Assembly (NCBI GenBank): GCA_018873225.1 | Contig: JAEILZ010000002.1 | Location: forward strand, 5,208,001 to 5,272,000 | DNA from: [Phialemoniopsis] sp. UDSM-2020 | Taxonomy: Eukaryota > Ascomycota > Sordariomycetes > Thyridiales > Thyridiaceae | Direction of reading: 5' to 3' | Length of the DNA: 64,000 nt | Part shown: positions 34,135 to 47,057 of the stretch, piece after piece | How positions within the stretch are numbered: position 1 is the first letter of the stretch | Layout: every line of letters starts with the position of its first letter | Program-made: the position numbers and the translations under genes | The notes under the pieces: generated by a model | The model's input: only the letters and a program-made list of their open reading frames with translations | Databases searched by the model: none | What the model was told of the DNA's origin: nothing

Positions 34135-37100
34135 GTCTAGGGAAGTGGCGATGGCCACATTGGTGGTGGATCTTGTCGTCGCAGAAGTCACCACCAGGGT
34201 AGAATTGTGGTTGTGGTCGCCAAGAGATTAGATTGACGATGCCGCGTCTTTGAAGACGCGTCTTTCTTAGCACTAAAAGGGGACCCCGCGACGCTTGGAC
34301 CAGCACTTTAGCGGCCGGCTAGCGTGCAGCCAGGCTGGATTGGTGGGTGTCTTTACTGAACCATTCCCCAGTCGGCGCTAGAACCGACCGCCAGCGTGCG
34401 CTGTCCCGCCTCACACCAAGCCCTTGAGGTGGGTGGGATGGTGTTGTAGGGGCACAGGGCCCGTCCCATGCTAGGTATGTTTTTTACTTTATATCGCAGT
34501 ATCACCAAGCAAGATGTGTCAGAAGAGTGAAAACAGTCTTTGAATATTCTCGCAAACAGCACATAGAAAGATGAATCTGCAATAAACTCATACAGTCACA
34601 GCAGACACTCAACCAAACAGCCCAACTCTGTAACTAGGCTTAGCTTGCTGTACAAGTAAACTTGAAAGGTGTCAAAACAAAGCCAATCAACAAACCAAGA
34701 ATGCTCGTTTCCCCGATTCAGCAACCACAGCACAATGCTTGTCCCTGTCGCAGATCACAAGTCAAACCAAACAAGCCCAATCCCTGTGTAAGTGAAGTGG
34801 CATCGTAGGCGGCAGCGGAATCGCAAGCCAGATGGGGACTTCAAAGCCCCAGCTAGCTCCGGAGGCCACGGAGCGGGGCCCGCGCCGCGCCGGCCCCAGA
34901 AATCCTACGGATGCACCGGGAGGCAGCATCTAAAAGGACACTCAGTCACCCACTCACTCACCGCAGCACCGCCGCCCTGCCTACCTTTTCGAAGGATTTC
35001 TCTTGGTGTCCCTCCGTTCCTACTGCAAAAAGTGGCGGTGGCTCAAGTAGGCCAGAAACCGGCCGATGGAAGGGGCCACCACCACTCTAATCCCTACTAG
35101 TCTGCCGTCGCGGCCTGCGAGGATTCCCGACAAGCTTCTTTTCTTTTCTAAAACAAGAGAGACAAGGGTGCGGGAAGGGTTTCGTGGAGCCAGGAAGTCT
35201 GTCTGGATTGGTGACACAACGATAAATCAAATATCGATTGCCGAGAATACGTATACGTAATCCAGGTCATGTCCACCACGCTCCGAACCTTGTCGACGAT
35301 CCTTCCGCCGCTAGTATGGTGTGCAGCTATGCTTCCTTCGGGAAGCAATCACATCATGCATCACAGGCACCAGGTACACCTTTCGTGTCGTGACATTCGA
35401 TCAAAGTACCCTTTTTGCGGACAGTACACATTCGCAAAAGGTAGCTTTGGGGGGAGGATCGCATTCCATGTTGGGAAGCGATCCTGGCCTTGGAGCATTT
35501 CCTTGTTTCAAAAACGGCATCACGTAGTTGCGTAGGCAAGTAGGTCATCAACCCCGGACCCCGGAGGCAACGGAGGCAACGGACCTACCGAGATCGGTCT
35601 GCCTCGCGTCATGGGGTTAACTAAGCACTCCATAAACCCCGATCGCGACTGGTGCTCATCTGCCCCTCATTCTTTATCAATTGCCACTGGCCGATTTGGA
35701 AATTTGGGGGCTGCAGGCCGCGCGGGGTTCATTCTCTGTCTTTGCTCAGTCATCAGACCTCCCGGTAAATCCGGGCATTTGGGGGCCGTTAGCTCCCTGG
35801 CCACTCGGATTGACGCTTTCGCGATCCGCCCCGGGTCCGTCGGACGGGCTGGGCCGTGATTGGAAAAATCTCCAATCTCTGGTGTTTTGGTGCCACCGCC
35901 TCCTGCGGGGAGGGGGCACTAACACACTAACACACTAACACGCTCGCGCCAAGTCAATGACAGGAAAACTGGCGCCTTACGCCTTACACTAAGGCAGGTG
36001 CAGGTGAACTTCATGGCTTTCCAACATCTTGCGTTCTATTGTTTCCTGTGAGGCGTCGAATGCAACGATGCAACCGGCATCGCCCCAAGGTGGCCGACAG
36101 AACAGTCTCCAGTGGGAAAATACGCCACAAGGTAATCACTGTAAGTCTGGAGCTTCGAATGTTATCTCCCCAAACGGCCATAGGTGGTATTCTTCTTACT
36201 TGCCAATTTAGCGAGCTGCCAATGGAAACTCGCCAACGGCACTTCAGAGAACGGCAGTATCCGCCTGCACTGCCCGTGACAAGCTTCCTATGGCTCTGAG
36301 TAGCCAGGGTTTGAACGATAGAGTCGTCCAGCACCACTGCTGCGGTCGTTTGGGGCCTCAAGTTTATTCCAGGTTGGTAAGTCAGCGTACCCTCCCGCTA
36401 CGTATTGCTCTTTACGGCGATGTTACCGGCGAAACGGGCCCTTGAAGCGGGGGGTAACATGTCCATCGGCATGGGTGATTGATCCCAAGGTGTCCTCAAA
36501 CTCCGCCCAGGTACTTGGCCGTGGGCAGGTCGTGCAGAAAATAGAAATGGCCGAGCGCCTGCACCTGATGACTTGCTGCTGCATGGTACGCTCCTGCAGC
36601 GAGTCATCAGCCAGATCGCGTAATCTCCGATACCTACTGGGTAACACTACCGCCTGCTGCAAGCCGTCTGCAACAGATGTATGTTGAACAGACTCGTGGC
36701 TTGGGTGGCTACACCACCGGGCGAGGTTTGTGGTGAGTAGACATGAACCCCGGTAAGCTATTAAAGATGGGCAAAATTCGTCATCATCCCGGTAAGGACC
36801 CAACACCGAGTACGCCTTAGATCTGTAATGGTGTGTTGGTTCTGACCAAAAATTCCGTACCGGTTCTCCGGACCCGTCGGTCTGACATATTTGAGATCTG
36901 ACCCAGATCCGGGTATGTCGAGATTTGGTCAGACAACAGTCAAACAAATTATCCCAACAAGGCCGATTCGCGTCAGACTAGGCCTTTTCAGAGACGCAAT
37001 AGCTACGGAAGCCACCTCGAGACCGAGACTTCGTGGAATAGTGGCGAGATGGCTGGGTGGTCGCGCGCACTTCCCAACCCTCGGTAGGTGAGAATGTCCT

Positions 37101-39086
37101 ACAATGCATGTAATTTCGAATACGGAGCAACAACATCAGATTCGACCATCTGGCCTTGCCCCATTTGTGTACACCGCCTGATTGCTTGGCATCCGAGCAA
37201 AGGCATCCATTCACCTGCTCACCGCGCTCGTGTTATGCTTTTTGCCTCTGGGTTGTGGTGGTGCTGACAGCTAGGTCTTCGCAAGGCTGTGCTCCGGCCC
37301 CACAGCGCCGCGCGCAATGACTTCCCCGAATCAGAGTCTCGCATCACCGAACTGTAGGCAGTGGTGCGTGGGCATTGATTCGCTGGAGGACCGACGCCGG
37401 TATGTCAACGGCTGCGGCGTTTGTGATTGACCCGGAGTTTGGCGCTTAGCTGCTGGTAGATAAATCGGATCTGGCATTCGTGTACGGTGGCCAAATTTAG
37501 ACATCACTGCCCCTGCCCGGACCTCTGCCGATATATTACCAAGTTCGGTCTATCGGCAAATTCTTGGCTAGAGTGATCCTTCGAGGACCAACCAGCCCCA
37601 TGTTGCGGAGGTCTAGCCAACAGCTCTGCACCGATGTGCCTCACGACCAGGGGTAGACTCCGCGTGTTTGGTTCATTGCCTCGTGGCAGTTTATTAGCTC
37701 TGTACATTCGGCGGCGTGTTAACGGCGTAATTCAGTCTGTAGGAGTCGATACCACGATGCCATTCATGGGTCCAATGTTGGTGTGGATATTGTGAAAATG
37801 CTTCTCTCTTATTTTCATTGACCAGTCCTCGAATTGATGTTACAGGGCACGACACTGTCTGCCCCATTTCTTCTTCCTTCAACCCTTTACGATGAGCCAC
37901 CAGGGGCGCAGGGCCCATTGCCATCGTATGTTCCCAGATCCTGCTGGTTTCCCGAGTCAAAGCTCGTACAAAAATTCAAGAACCGCGAACTGTGATACAA
38001 AATGCCAAGAGGACATATGGATAGGCTGAGGGGAAACAAAGTCCGCCAAGCGTTTTCCGTGGACGAAATGAGTAGACCAGCTTTTCCTCGTTCCACCTAC
38101 GGCACCGGGCCGCTTCAAACTCAGAGCATTGCCTGTATGCTGCTGCTTCTGCTACCAGAGCAGAGATTAGATAGTAACATAGTTACTGTATTGCGCTTGA
38201 CGAAAGAGAATGCAGAGCCAAAAGAAAATGCAGAAAGAGGAGTAGAGGGCAGACAGCAAAGCAACCAAACCCAACCAAGACGAGCAAAGTGCTCGAGCAT
38301 TCCTAGAACGCCTGCGAAAGGACCTTTCCTTCGCTTTGGCCTCCTGCATTCATCCAGTGCCCGTAAGAAGCTGGACGCAAACCGACGCCGCATGTACTCG
38401 TCTTCCCAGAAGAAAAAAACAGAACGCCTGGTATCGTCCAAATTCCCAAATGCAAAACCCCATAATCCGTACAACTGTCGTATCAAACAGTAAAAAGAAG
38501 CCAAATGACATGGATCGTTTCGGTGGGAACCTCGAATCTTGCGATTCTCGCGACCCGAAAGAATCGTGTCTATCATGCTGGTTTTTGATGCAGGGCCCGT
38601 TGCCGACGCTATGCTCCGTATGCGATTAAAAGCCATCTCGGTGTGCCGAGTTATCGTCCGTTCATTATAAAGTCCCATTCGTCCGTCGTCCAAAGAAAAG
38701 ATGCATGGGAGATATTAGAGAAGGTTGACGGAGTAGACAGAGAGCAAGGCTGTTCTCGAGCAGAGCGCGAGCCTGACAGTGCTTGAGATGCCTTTCGACT
38801 CTTGGCGGCTGTCTCCGATGATAGACTTGCTATGAGGCGCGCGGAGAGGATGGGCGCTCTGTCAGAGGTCTGGTCCGCTCGTTGATGCCAGTCCCAAGGT
38901 CGGCGTGAAGGTCGAGCCCAGACGATCGTAGCCGACGAACAAGTAAGAAAGCTGAGAGGGTGGCAGCGCGAGTGATGAAGACCGTGTCCTGAAAGAGTAG
39001 AGATAGGTGACCCAATGACCAAAGTGGAAATGATCCAACGGCGGCGAATGCCATGAACAGCAACCCATCACCGGAGACGATACTTT
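34135..39086. other. Gene-poor region, about 5 kb
   Basis: I see no supported gene on either strand. It contains short frames only (the longest, 38121-38693 and 36423-36947 minus, have no motif), an 8-bp tandem repeat at 35917-35940, and alternating GC-rich and AT-rich blocks. The last kilobase should include the 3' UTR of the small Cys/His gene. Confidence 0.5.
35917..35940. repeat. Three tandem copies of CACTAACA
   Basis: Three perfect 8-bp units in direct array. The unit contains CTAAC, the fungal branch-point core, but no splice context was found here. Confidence 0.8.
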
Positions 39087-39332
39087 TCACCGGTAGTGAT
39101 GGTTCGACTTCTTGTGGGAGTGCCCACTTGAGTAGCCAGAGTCTGAATAGGTCTGGTAATTTGAGTAACCTCCTCTGCTCGGTGGTGCGTGTATGCTGCA
39201 TGCATAACCAACATATATGGTTCTTTGTTGGATACGGTGGCCAGGCCGTCCGAAGGCAGCGCATCGGTCAACAGCGTGTTGGTAGTAGAGGCACTTGCAG
39301 GCCGAGTACAGCTCAACTACTTGATAGCACAT
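39087..39332 (-). CDS. Small Cys/His-rich conserved fungal protein
   Basis: A single-exon frame of 81 residues starting at a true ATG (39332) and ending at 39087. It begins MCYQVVELYSACKCLYYQHA, then a VDRCAAFGRPGH block, QRTIYVGYACS, and a Gly/Tyr/Ser-rich end finishing in HSHKKSNHHYR. The spaced Cys and His residues (Cys12, Cys14, His19, Cys23, His32, Cys45) suggest a bound metal, probably zinc; this is inferred. I recall similar N-termini in uncharacterised proteins of filamentous ascomycetes but cannot name a function. Two other minus-strand frames are open over the same stretch, but only this one has the Cys pattern and an ATG at the expected place. It has a very long upstream non-coding region. 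Confidence 0.68.
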   Translation of the reverse strand: MCYQVVELYSACKCLYYQHAVDRCAAFGRPGHRIQQRTIYVGYACSIHAPPSRGGYSNYQTYSDSGYSSGHSHKKSNHHYR

Positions 39333-42300
39333 GGCGAATGTGTACCAGTGCGATGGGGATGGGAATATGAGCTGCTTTTGCTGTCCACGCGGGCGTGGGA
39401 TCCCAGGGTCAGGGTCGACTGTTGGCCGTCCAATATCCCGGCAAAAGATGAGACGGCGGCAATAGTAGGAGAAAGGTCAAACGAGGATCCGTTTCGAGAC
39501 GAGAAAAGAGTCTGGGGGCAACGCCAGAAAACCGAAGCAACACAGCCAACAAAGCAGGGGCAAGCGAGAAGACGAGAATCAAAAGAAGCAAGAGCTAACA
39601 GATAGTGAAGACTGGTCACCTATGACTGAATAGGACCCGTGTGTAGTGGGAGATGGGGATGTGGACTCATGACAGAAAGGGAATAGAGAGCAGGCATCGC
39701 AGCCTTATAACCTCTGGCAGCCTGGCAGGGCCATTGTCATATGACGCTAGGCAAGGAAACGGTTTTGTCATGAGTTTAGCGGACCTGCGGCGGACATTGA
39801 GGTATCCAAGGCATGTGCGGAAGTCGAAGCAGGAACGTAGGCTAGGCAGTGACGCCAAATCTGACGGATGACTGTTGAACTAGACTAAGGCTGCATGCTC
39901 TTGTGTATGCAGCTAATGCAAGACGTTCTGCAGGTGGGCGCAGGGGGAGGTCCTGCCTGGGAGCCCAGTACCGAGCTCGATACTGGACTGACAGTACCTG
40001 GGCCTGGATGTGGACGAGATGCCGGGATGCAGGCGCAGTCGACACAAGGTGTGTGCGTGTGTGTACTATGCGTCAAGGGAAAGGGTACCTTGGTCTGGGT
40101 TGTGGGTGTCCTGTGTGGTGTGGATGCCGAGCGGACGAGCGAGTGTGCATGTAAGACAAAGAACGACTAGGGGAACCGCTGGAGAGGGTCGATGGGTCGA
40201 TCCAGGGTGCAGGGTGCAAGGGTACCTGCTTTGCACAGGTACAAGCAGGCCGAGTATGTCTTCTTAGAGGGGGAGTGCGTGGAGAGAGGATGGTAAGGAT
40301 GGGTGCGCGCGCCGTGATGAGGGGTGTGGTGTGGTGTGGGAACAGACAAAACAAAATACCGAGAATCCCATGCTGGGCGTCGATGGACCTGGGATGGGAT
40401 GGGATGGGGTGGGATGTGTGGATGTGGAGTTTGTCGATGTGTATTCTTTGTTTCGTTTTGTCCAGTGTGCTCGATAAACGAACGAGTCGCTAAATAAGGT
40501 CGATGGTGTGGGCGGGGCGCAGGTGCTGTGTTCTAAATTCTCGGCGGCCTTGCAGATGGGAAAGACGACCAATTTGCATTGTGCTTGTTCGGGCTAGAGC
40601 TCCGGATCAGATCGGCTCGCCAGGCAGGGGCCTGGTCACCAGCCTCACCCCGAAGACCATTAGTGAGTGGCACGGCATCTTCGGACACATCTTGTCTCGT
40701 GGAGGAACCACTATCCGGAGGCTCCAAGCCACCAAACGGGGGCATTTCTGTGCCCACCTTCGGACCAAGAGTCAGGCCGCTGGGCATCCGTTGCCGTATA
40801 TGGCAACAAGCAGCTTACGGAGTATGTATGAATGGCATGCTCTGATCATGTATACCTAGCTTGCAACGTTATTTCGTTCTTGCAGTGTTGGCGGCGTGCG
40901 ACTTCAGCTTCTTGTCCTCTCGGCGAGTACAGAACTTCACAGGCTATTTTGACCAGCTGGGCTTTCTGGGTGACGGCGGTGATCCACAGATAGGCACCGG
41001 CAGCGGCAGCATCGGAGGACTATCCTAAGATGTATCGTCAATACTCGGCGTCACGGTATAGCTAGATGACGTTGCGGCTGTCGTATTGTGGGAACAAAGG
41101 AAGGGGGTAGACGTGGGCGGCCGTCCTGAGTTGGGAATAGATAGAATCGAGGGCTGCTTGCCATGCAGGGGCTGCTCCCTCCGCCGGGGAAGTACCGCCA
41201 AGCAAGCAAGTTCTCAGAAAGATGCGTGTACGTAGTATGGGTTTCTTTTCCTGACGGGTCTTGGCCTACCTACCTAGGTATCCCACCTGAAGGGAATAAC
41301 TACTGGGTTCGGGAATCAGCCACATGAAAGTGAGAGAGGAAGGGAATTCGTATGGGTACCATTTCCAAGGCATTGGCTGCGTGCAAGTCTGCCGACATCC
41401 TTGTCAAGTACCGGGCCAGTCAGAGCCCCTGTGGGCTGCCATTTAGTGCTTGCTAGCTTCGTCATCAGCGCTTGTCAATGGGGCCATGTCTGATCACCTC
41501 GGAAGGAATAAGAAAAAGGTAGAATGCTGTGGGGATGTTTGTACTGTATATGGAGCACACGAGGTACATGTGGTAAGTAGGAATCCTAAATGATGGAGCA
41601 GCAGCAGGCTGGGTTGACAAGCGTGGGATCGGGATCAAGGTGTTGGGCTAGGACTGGGACTGGAATTGATGAGAAGAGGACAGGTTGCGAACAGACGAGC
41701 AGAAGCGGATGGAGGTGATTTGGATTGGAATTCAAGAAAACAAGAAGAGATATCATCAAGGTTATTATTGTGCCCGAGAAGGAGCTCATTCTGTCGATGC
41801 ATAGCTCCTGGTGAAGGAAGGTGCAGCTGCCGAATTGACTGTCCTTCAAGTGCCTGCCGTCTTCCTGACCACAACGGACTACAAAGTAAAGAGTTTGGCA
41901 AAAAGTATGGCTGCCTGCCGGCCTGCCTTGCTAGGATTGAATTACCACAGCGAATCACCTATTCTATCTCCATTGCATCCATCAAGACCACTCTCGGTTG
42001 AGGCAGTCGTTCGAGCCGACCAGCTCCCAGCGGCCACCAAAAGTTACTTTACTTATTGAGTGCTGAGACCTCTGAGCTCGAAGTCAGTACCTGCCCAGGT
42101 ATCGTCATATTATGATCTCTTCATCCTTGCTACCGATCCCTCCACATGGGCGCGACAAATTTGAAGAGCCATGGCATATCCGACGGGCCTTGCGCGGTAA
42201 CTGGCCAATCATCATGTCCCAGTATGAAAGAAACACACCCATCTCCGAGAGCGTTGGCCTCAATTTTAGACGCCATGGATATGACAGCTTCCCACAAACG

Positions 42301-45300
42301 AAATGTCTGTGCAAACAAAGCCTGCAGAAAAGTAAAATTCTGGGCCTCCGGGACCCCAGGCGCATAACGGCTGACACTTTGCTGGGATCTGTTAGCGACC
42401 ATGATCAGAGCTTGGCCCTAATCGAGCGACGGCGTAAGGCTGTGCTTGCCAGGTCCCATGGCCAACGCCGAATGCGTCAGCACCCGCCAAGATCCCTGGT
42501 CGATCTTGTGGCCGCATTATTGGCCATCGTACGCACCCCAGAAGTCTCTGTCGAATCAAAGGCCTGCTACTTGTTCCGGGGAACGGGGACCACCTCTGCA
42601 ACCGCAACCGCAACCCTTCACCTGTTCCTGACATTCACCACCAATGTCCCAGTATCCGCCATCTTGGCAACGTCTGCCCCTGCAGAAGCCGACAGACCTT
42701 TTTTGGTGCGATTTTCCTACACACAAAAAGAAAAGAAAGAACAAGAGAAAAAAAGAAGTAATCAAAAGCAACCCTACCTTGGGTTTTTCAAGGTGGGGTT
42801 TGCTCGGCGAGCTCGCCGAATTGGACTAGATGCTAATGCTCACACAGACCGCTTCTTGTGCAAAGTGAATTGAATTATCGACGACACAAAGTCAATGGGT
42901 TGACGAGAAATTGCCCGCACTACATTTGATTGATGCCTAGCGAATCTCATTTCGCCAGAGTCTACCAATCTGCAGCTCGCCGATCATTGCTTGTCCCAAG
43001 ACCCCGACTGCCGACGCCAACAACAGCCAATGGCCCAAAGGGCGATGTCCTGCAGTAGTGTCAATCTTCAACTGGCCAAGGTTTCTCTACACTGCGCGCG
43101 CAAGCCCCTCAGTCTCTGATCGTCGTGGCGCACAACCTATTCCAGAAGCCCGGAACTCATTCAAGAAGGACCGGTGTTTGTCATTGTTGATGATGGGGCA
43201 ATTGGGCTTCCTCCTTTGTCCTCTACAGCTTGAGCAAGCGATTTGCACTTACTACACAATCCAATTCATGTCAAACGGCCCAAACCATTACGTTGTCTGC
43301 CGCCGTCTGGATCGGGGCTTCTTCAAATGCGCAAGCGGGAGAAGTCGACTATCCACATGCAGCCTCAACCCCGAGGCTAGTGAGGCCTCTGAACATCGGA
43401 ACCTGGGAGACTCGCCCACGGGCAGGTTAGGCTTCGTTCTCACACGTGTGAAGCCCGGGATGAATCGACTAGCTCAACCCCACCATGATCCCAAGTTAGC
43501 AACAAATTTTTATCATGAGTGTCCGGTTGGGGCATGGCCTTGTCAACAAGTTATCTCAGCCGAGCTCCGGTATCGACTGTTTCCGCCATCGAAACCCCCA
43601 CCTCTTCACCACTACTTTAGTCTACCCGTCCAGGGCCCGTTCTGAGACAAGCAGATCGGGTGCGGGGTGGCATGGCCAAGTGTCTCGGAATACGTCCAAT
43701 CAAGTGCCCGCCTTCCAACGCTGAACGGCAAGCCTCAAAATGGCCTATTTTAGCTTCCGGAAGTCATTGGTGGGTGTTTCGATATGTCGAGATATTCTGC
43801 TCAAGGATCCTGCAGGAAGATGCAATGCAGACAGGGCTACCTGAAACACTCGATTCCATGGACAGATTCTCATGATACATACATACCCTTCATTTGCGCC
43901 TCCAGAGTCTTGGTTCCTGACCAATGGACAACGTCATGGAGGCCGTCAGCCGGTCTCTTTCCAGCCCCCAAGTACGAGGTACCGGCTCCACCCTTCCGGA
44001 CTCGCCGCTCACAATGCAATGGTCGCCGGCCGGTAGCAGCCAAGCATGACCTCACTGATCTCCAGGTCTACCGAGGCTACCCAGTGGAATAGGCTTCTCC
44101 TCCTCCGGCTTCTTGAAATGCATGCCCCCTCGGGGGCACGAAGCGCTAATGCACTGATTTCAGGCAGACGTATTTCTTACCGGCGCAACTCGACATGACC
44201 GTCCGGAGACTTTCCGCGATCATGAGGACCACTGCAGTACGCCTCTTGTTTGCTGACCGAAATTTCAATTCGTCGCAGTGATCAGTCGTCAATTATCCGC
44301 CGAGATCTGCACGCCCTACCGAGGTTCACCAACCCTCTTCTCTTCAGCACCGCCGCCCCGCGCATCATTATTTCCCTGCTTCTGCATACGTTTTGTGTCA
44401 TTTCCTAGGCTGGAGCTGCCCCGTCCCTCCCCAGAGCCCCGTTCCTGGATGTTCATCCGCTTATTTCTTGGCGGGCATTATGACTACTAACGGCGAAGGT
44501 CATCGATCCTTGCCAACATATGTGAAAGTCTAGATCTGCTCCATTCATCTCGCTTTCATCGCGGTCGAGTTCAATGATGAAGAGATTCTGGCAATAACAA
44601 TGGGAATGACTCAACCCATCAATCCAAGTCATCATTAAAAGGACCTTTGCTTCATTCTCAACCCTGTGACTGGCACGCCATTACACAAGGTGCCTGAAGG
44701 ACTCGAATCTTACTCCAGGCTCTGCTCACCCAAGTCCCACGGAACTGCTCCGACTTCCCCTGCCGCCGCCCGCGCGCCAAACTCTCGCCACCGTCAGACC
44801 TACCTTCAACATCATCACTGTTTGAACTCCGTGGGTGTAAGACTCAATCACTGATTCCTGAACAGATCTGATAGGTAACCTTGGTCCGAGGCACCGCTCA
44901 CGTTACGCAGAGTCCACCGAACAAGAAAGGCAGACGAGCCTTGTCCGCCTTGCCTTGCCTGCCTATGCTCGTGTCTCAGCGGCACAGTAGGGTGTGGTAA
45001 ACGCAACCGAGCACACACTGTCAAAGCAAGTTCGGCTTCCTGTCTGTGCTACCAGGCAGTGCCTTGGGCGTAAGGGTCGAGTATAGACATCACGGCCACC
45101 TTGGTGATGCATGAAGGCTGAAGAATGTCAAGCAGTCGTTTCACTTCTTGCCAAGAGTACGACTAGCTAGGCCTAATCATGTTGGTTCCGCGATCTCATT
45201 CGCTAGGTACCTTTGATCGTCTCAGCCCTAGGAGCTGGGCCGGTTGTATTATCTCCCTCCTTGTCTCTCCCGTGCAGACGGTACGACACCACTACATGTC

Positions 45301-47057
45301 GTCCCACCACGCAAACCACAAAATCTGACAGGCACACGCACACTCCCCCTCCTCTACCGAGACATTCGTCTCGTCAGAAATCTGTGTACCGACAACTCGG
45401 GTACTGGGAACGCCAGGTGGAACTAGTCCCATCTGGCAGCCAATTTTTCCCTCGATCCCTCTTTTTTTTGCCCATGATGTGTCTCGCCGCCTGTCAGTCC
45501 TGCATGGTGTAGTCGCACTGCGGCGCGCCGCTTATTTTCTTTTCTGCGATTGCTACTCTGTCACACTCGGATGACACAAGTACTTCTTAATGATCATTGT
45601 CACTCAATTTCAGCACTTGATCACCGGTCTCCCTATCTTGTGCTAATTACCTCGGCCTCGAACAGTCATGGCTGTGCAAGTGCCGCTAGGTGACTGGGAG
45701 GGTATTGGGGGTGGTCCCAGACGGGGGAGCTGAGGTGAGGGTCTCGCCATAATCGCCACTCCATAAGGGTAGGTGTAAGCCATGACTGCGTCTGGAGACG
45801 AAGACAAGATGGGGCGAGGAAAGAGGACAATCCCGTCACTTCTCATATTCCTCGCCCTCTGCAGAAGGCCGCTGCGTCCGTGTAATGCCCGTCTCTCGTC
45901 GTGGTATCGGCCACCGGACAGACTATATTCGGATACCTTCTTGGGTCTCATGTTCCATCGCCTCTCTCGCTACCTTCGCCCCTGTGTTCCCCGGAGCCGG
46001 CCGGGCGAGGGAAGGGTTGCACCTGGAGCCTGCTTGGCTTCGGCGTTCGTGACGAGGCAGCTTCCAACTATTCGGCCTTGGGGCTGTTGTTTTTGGGTGA
46101 GTCGGGTGACCTGGTGACGCAATGTTGCAGAGGGCGCAGTTTCTGGGAATAGGACTCTGTTTTCTTTTGATCTCTAGGACTCTTCTCTTTTTTGGCCTGC
46201 GCTGTTCCAAGGACAGGCATCTCCCTCGACTGCTTGCTTCTCCTCGCCCTCGAGGTTCCTCCTGCCTTGCTCCTCCTCTTCTTCTTTCCTGCAGACCTCT
46301 CCATCTCCAAAGAAACCGCCCCATTAAAAATGTATATATACGCATATCAAAGTCGTAAAGCCCTTGCCCTGGTCGAAACCGGGCAATGAAGCAGTAAAGA
46401 CAGACGAGAAACTCCTTCTATGTTGCACCGCCGATTCGAAAGCCACGAGATCGTTGTAGCCCCCAAATTCCTTTCCGGCCGGTTCTATCACTTCGTTGCG
46501 CGGGAATCCAGAAAAAAAAGTCGGTCGGCTGGCCGAAAGGAGCTATATGACCGCATAACGAAGAGAGTAAAAATAGGGCCAAGATAGAAGAACGAAAAAA
46601 ACAAAGCGCATCTTTCATATTGCAATGCTCTAGAAACTTTCGACAAGTGGCCGCTTGCTTGCTGATGGTGGTATCTTTTGTTTGCGCAATGCTGTCTCCC
46701 TCTCTTCATCCGCGGTATCGAAAACAAGACTGTTCGTCGTGGTTCTGTCCCCGCAACCGGTCCCAGAAAGAAAATACACCACGTAATCAAGAAGTCCGTA
46801 AGTTCGTCACCTGTTGGTCGTGAGTGTCGGTTTCCTGACTCTTCGCTCCGTGGCGTGTTGTGGGTAGCTGCGAAAAGTGGTGTTTGCCTTCGATGCCTCT
46901 TTTCTTTCATTTCAATCATACAAAATAAAAACCAGCTTCCTCTTCTCTTCTTCCAGCACCTCCATTCACTTTCCCCTATCAAGCTGGTGTTGGAACCTCG
47001 TCATGGCCACTCCTCATTCCATCATCACCAGCCTCCGCTGACCCCTCACCTCCATCA
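39333..47057. other. Gene-poor region, about 7.7 kb
   Basis: This is the longest stretch without a supported gene. It lies upstream of the minus-strand Cys/His gene and downstream of the minus-strand POM1 gene. It holds a G-rich repeat (40391-40415), a 253-codon plus-strand frame of unconvincing composition (42112-42873), and many short frames. The last 500 bases or so are probably POM1 3' UTR. Long regulatory DNA or non-coding transcripts are possible. Confidence 0.5.
40391..40415 (+). repeat. GGGAT pentanucleotide repeat (five units, one altered)
   Basis: Units are GGGAT x3, GGGGT and GGGAT. The regularly spaced G-triplets could form a G-quadruplex on the plus strand. It lies about 1 kb upstream of the minus-strand Cys/His gene. 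Confidence 0.75.

Noticed and set aside
37020..37090. tRNA-like start (GAGATGGCTGGGTGGTCGCG)
   Set aside because: It resembles a D-arm, but no anticodon stem, GTTCRANNC T-loop or matching acceptor end follows at the right distance.
42112..42873. 253-codon plus-strand frame
   Set aside because: It is longer than expected by chance, but the composition is uneven (poly-Lys end, few acids), there are no motifs, and opposite-strand frames are open over the same DNA. Kept out without expression or homology.
43058..43645. 195-codon plus-strand frame
   Set aside because: No motif and composition like translated non-coding DNA; neighbouring frames look the same.
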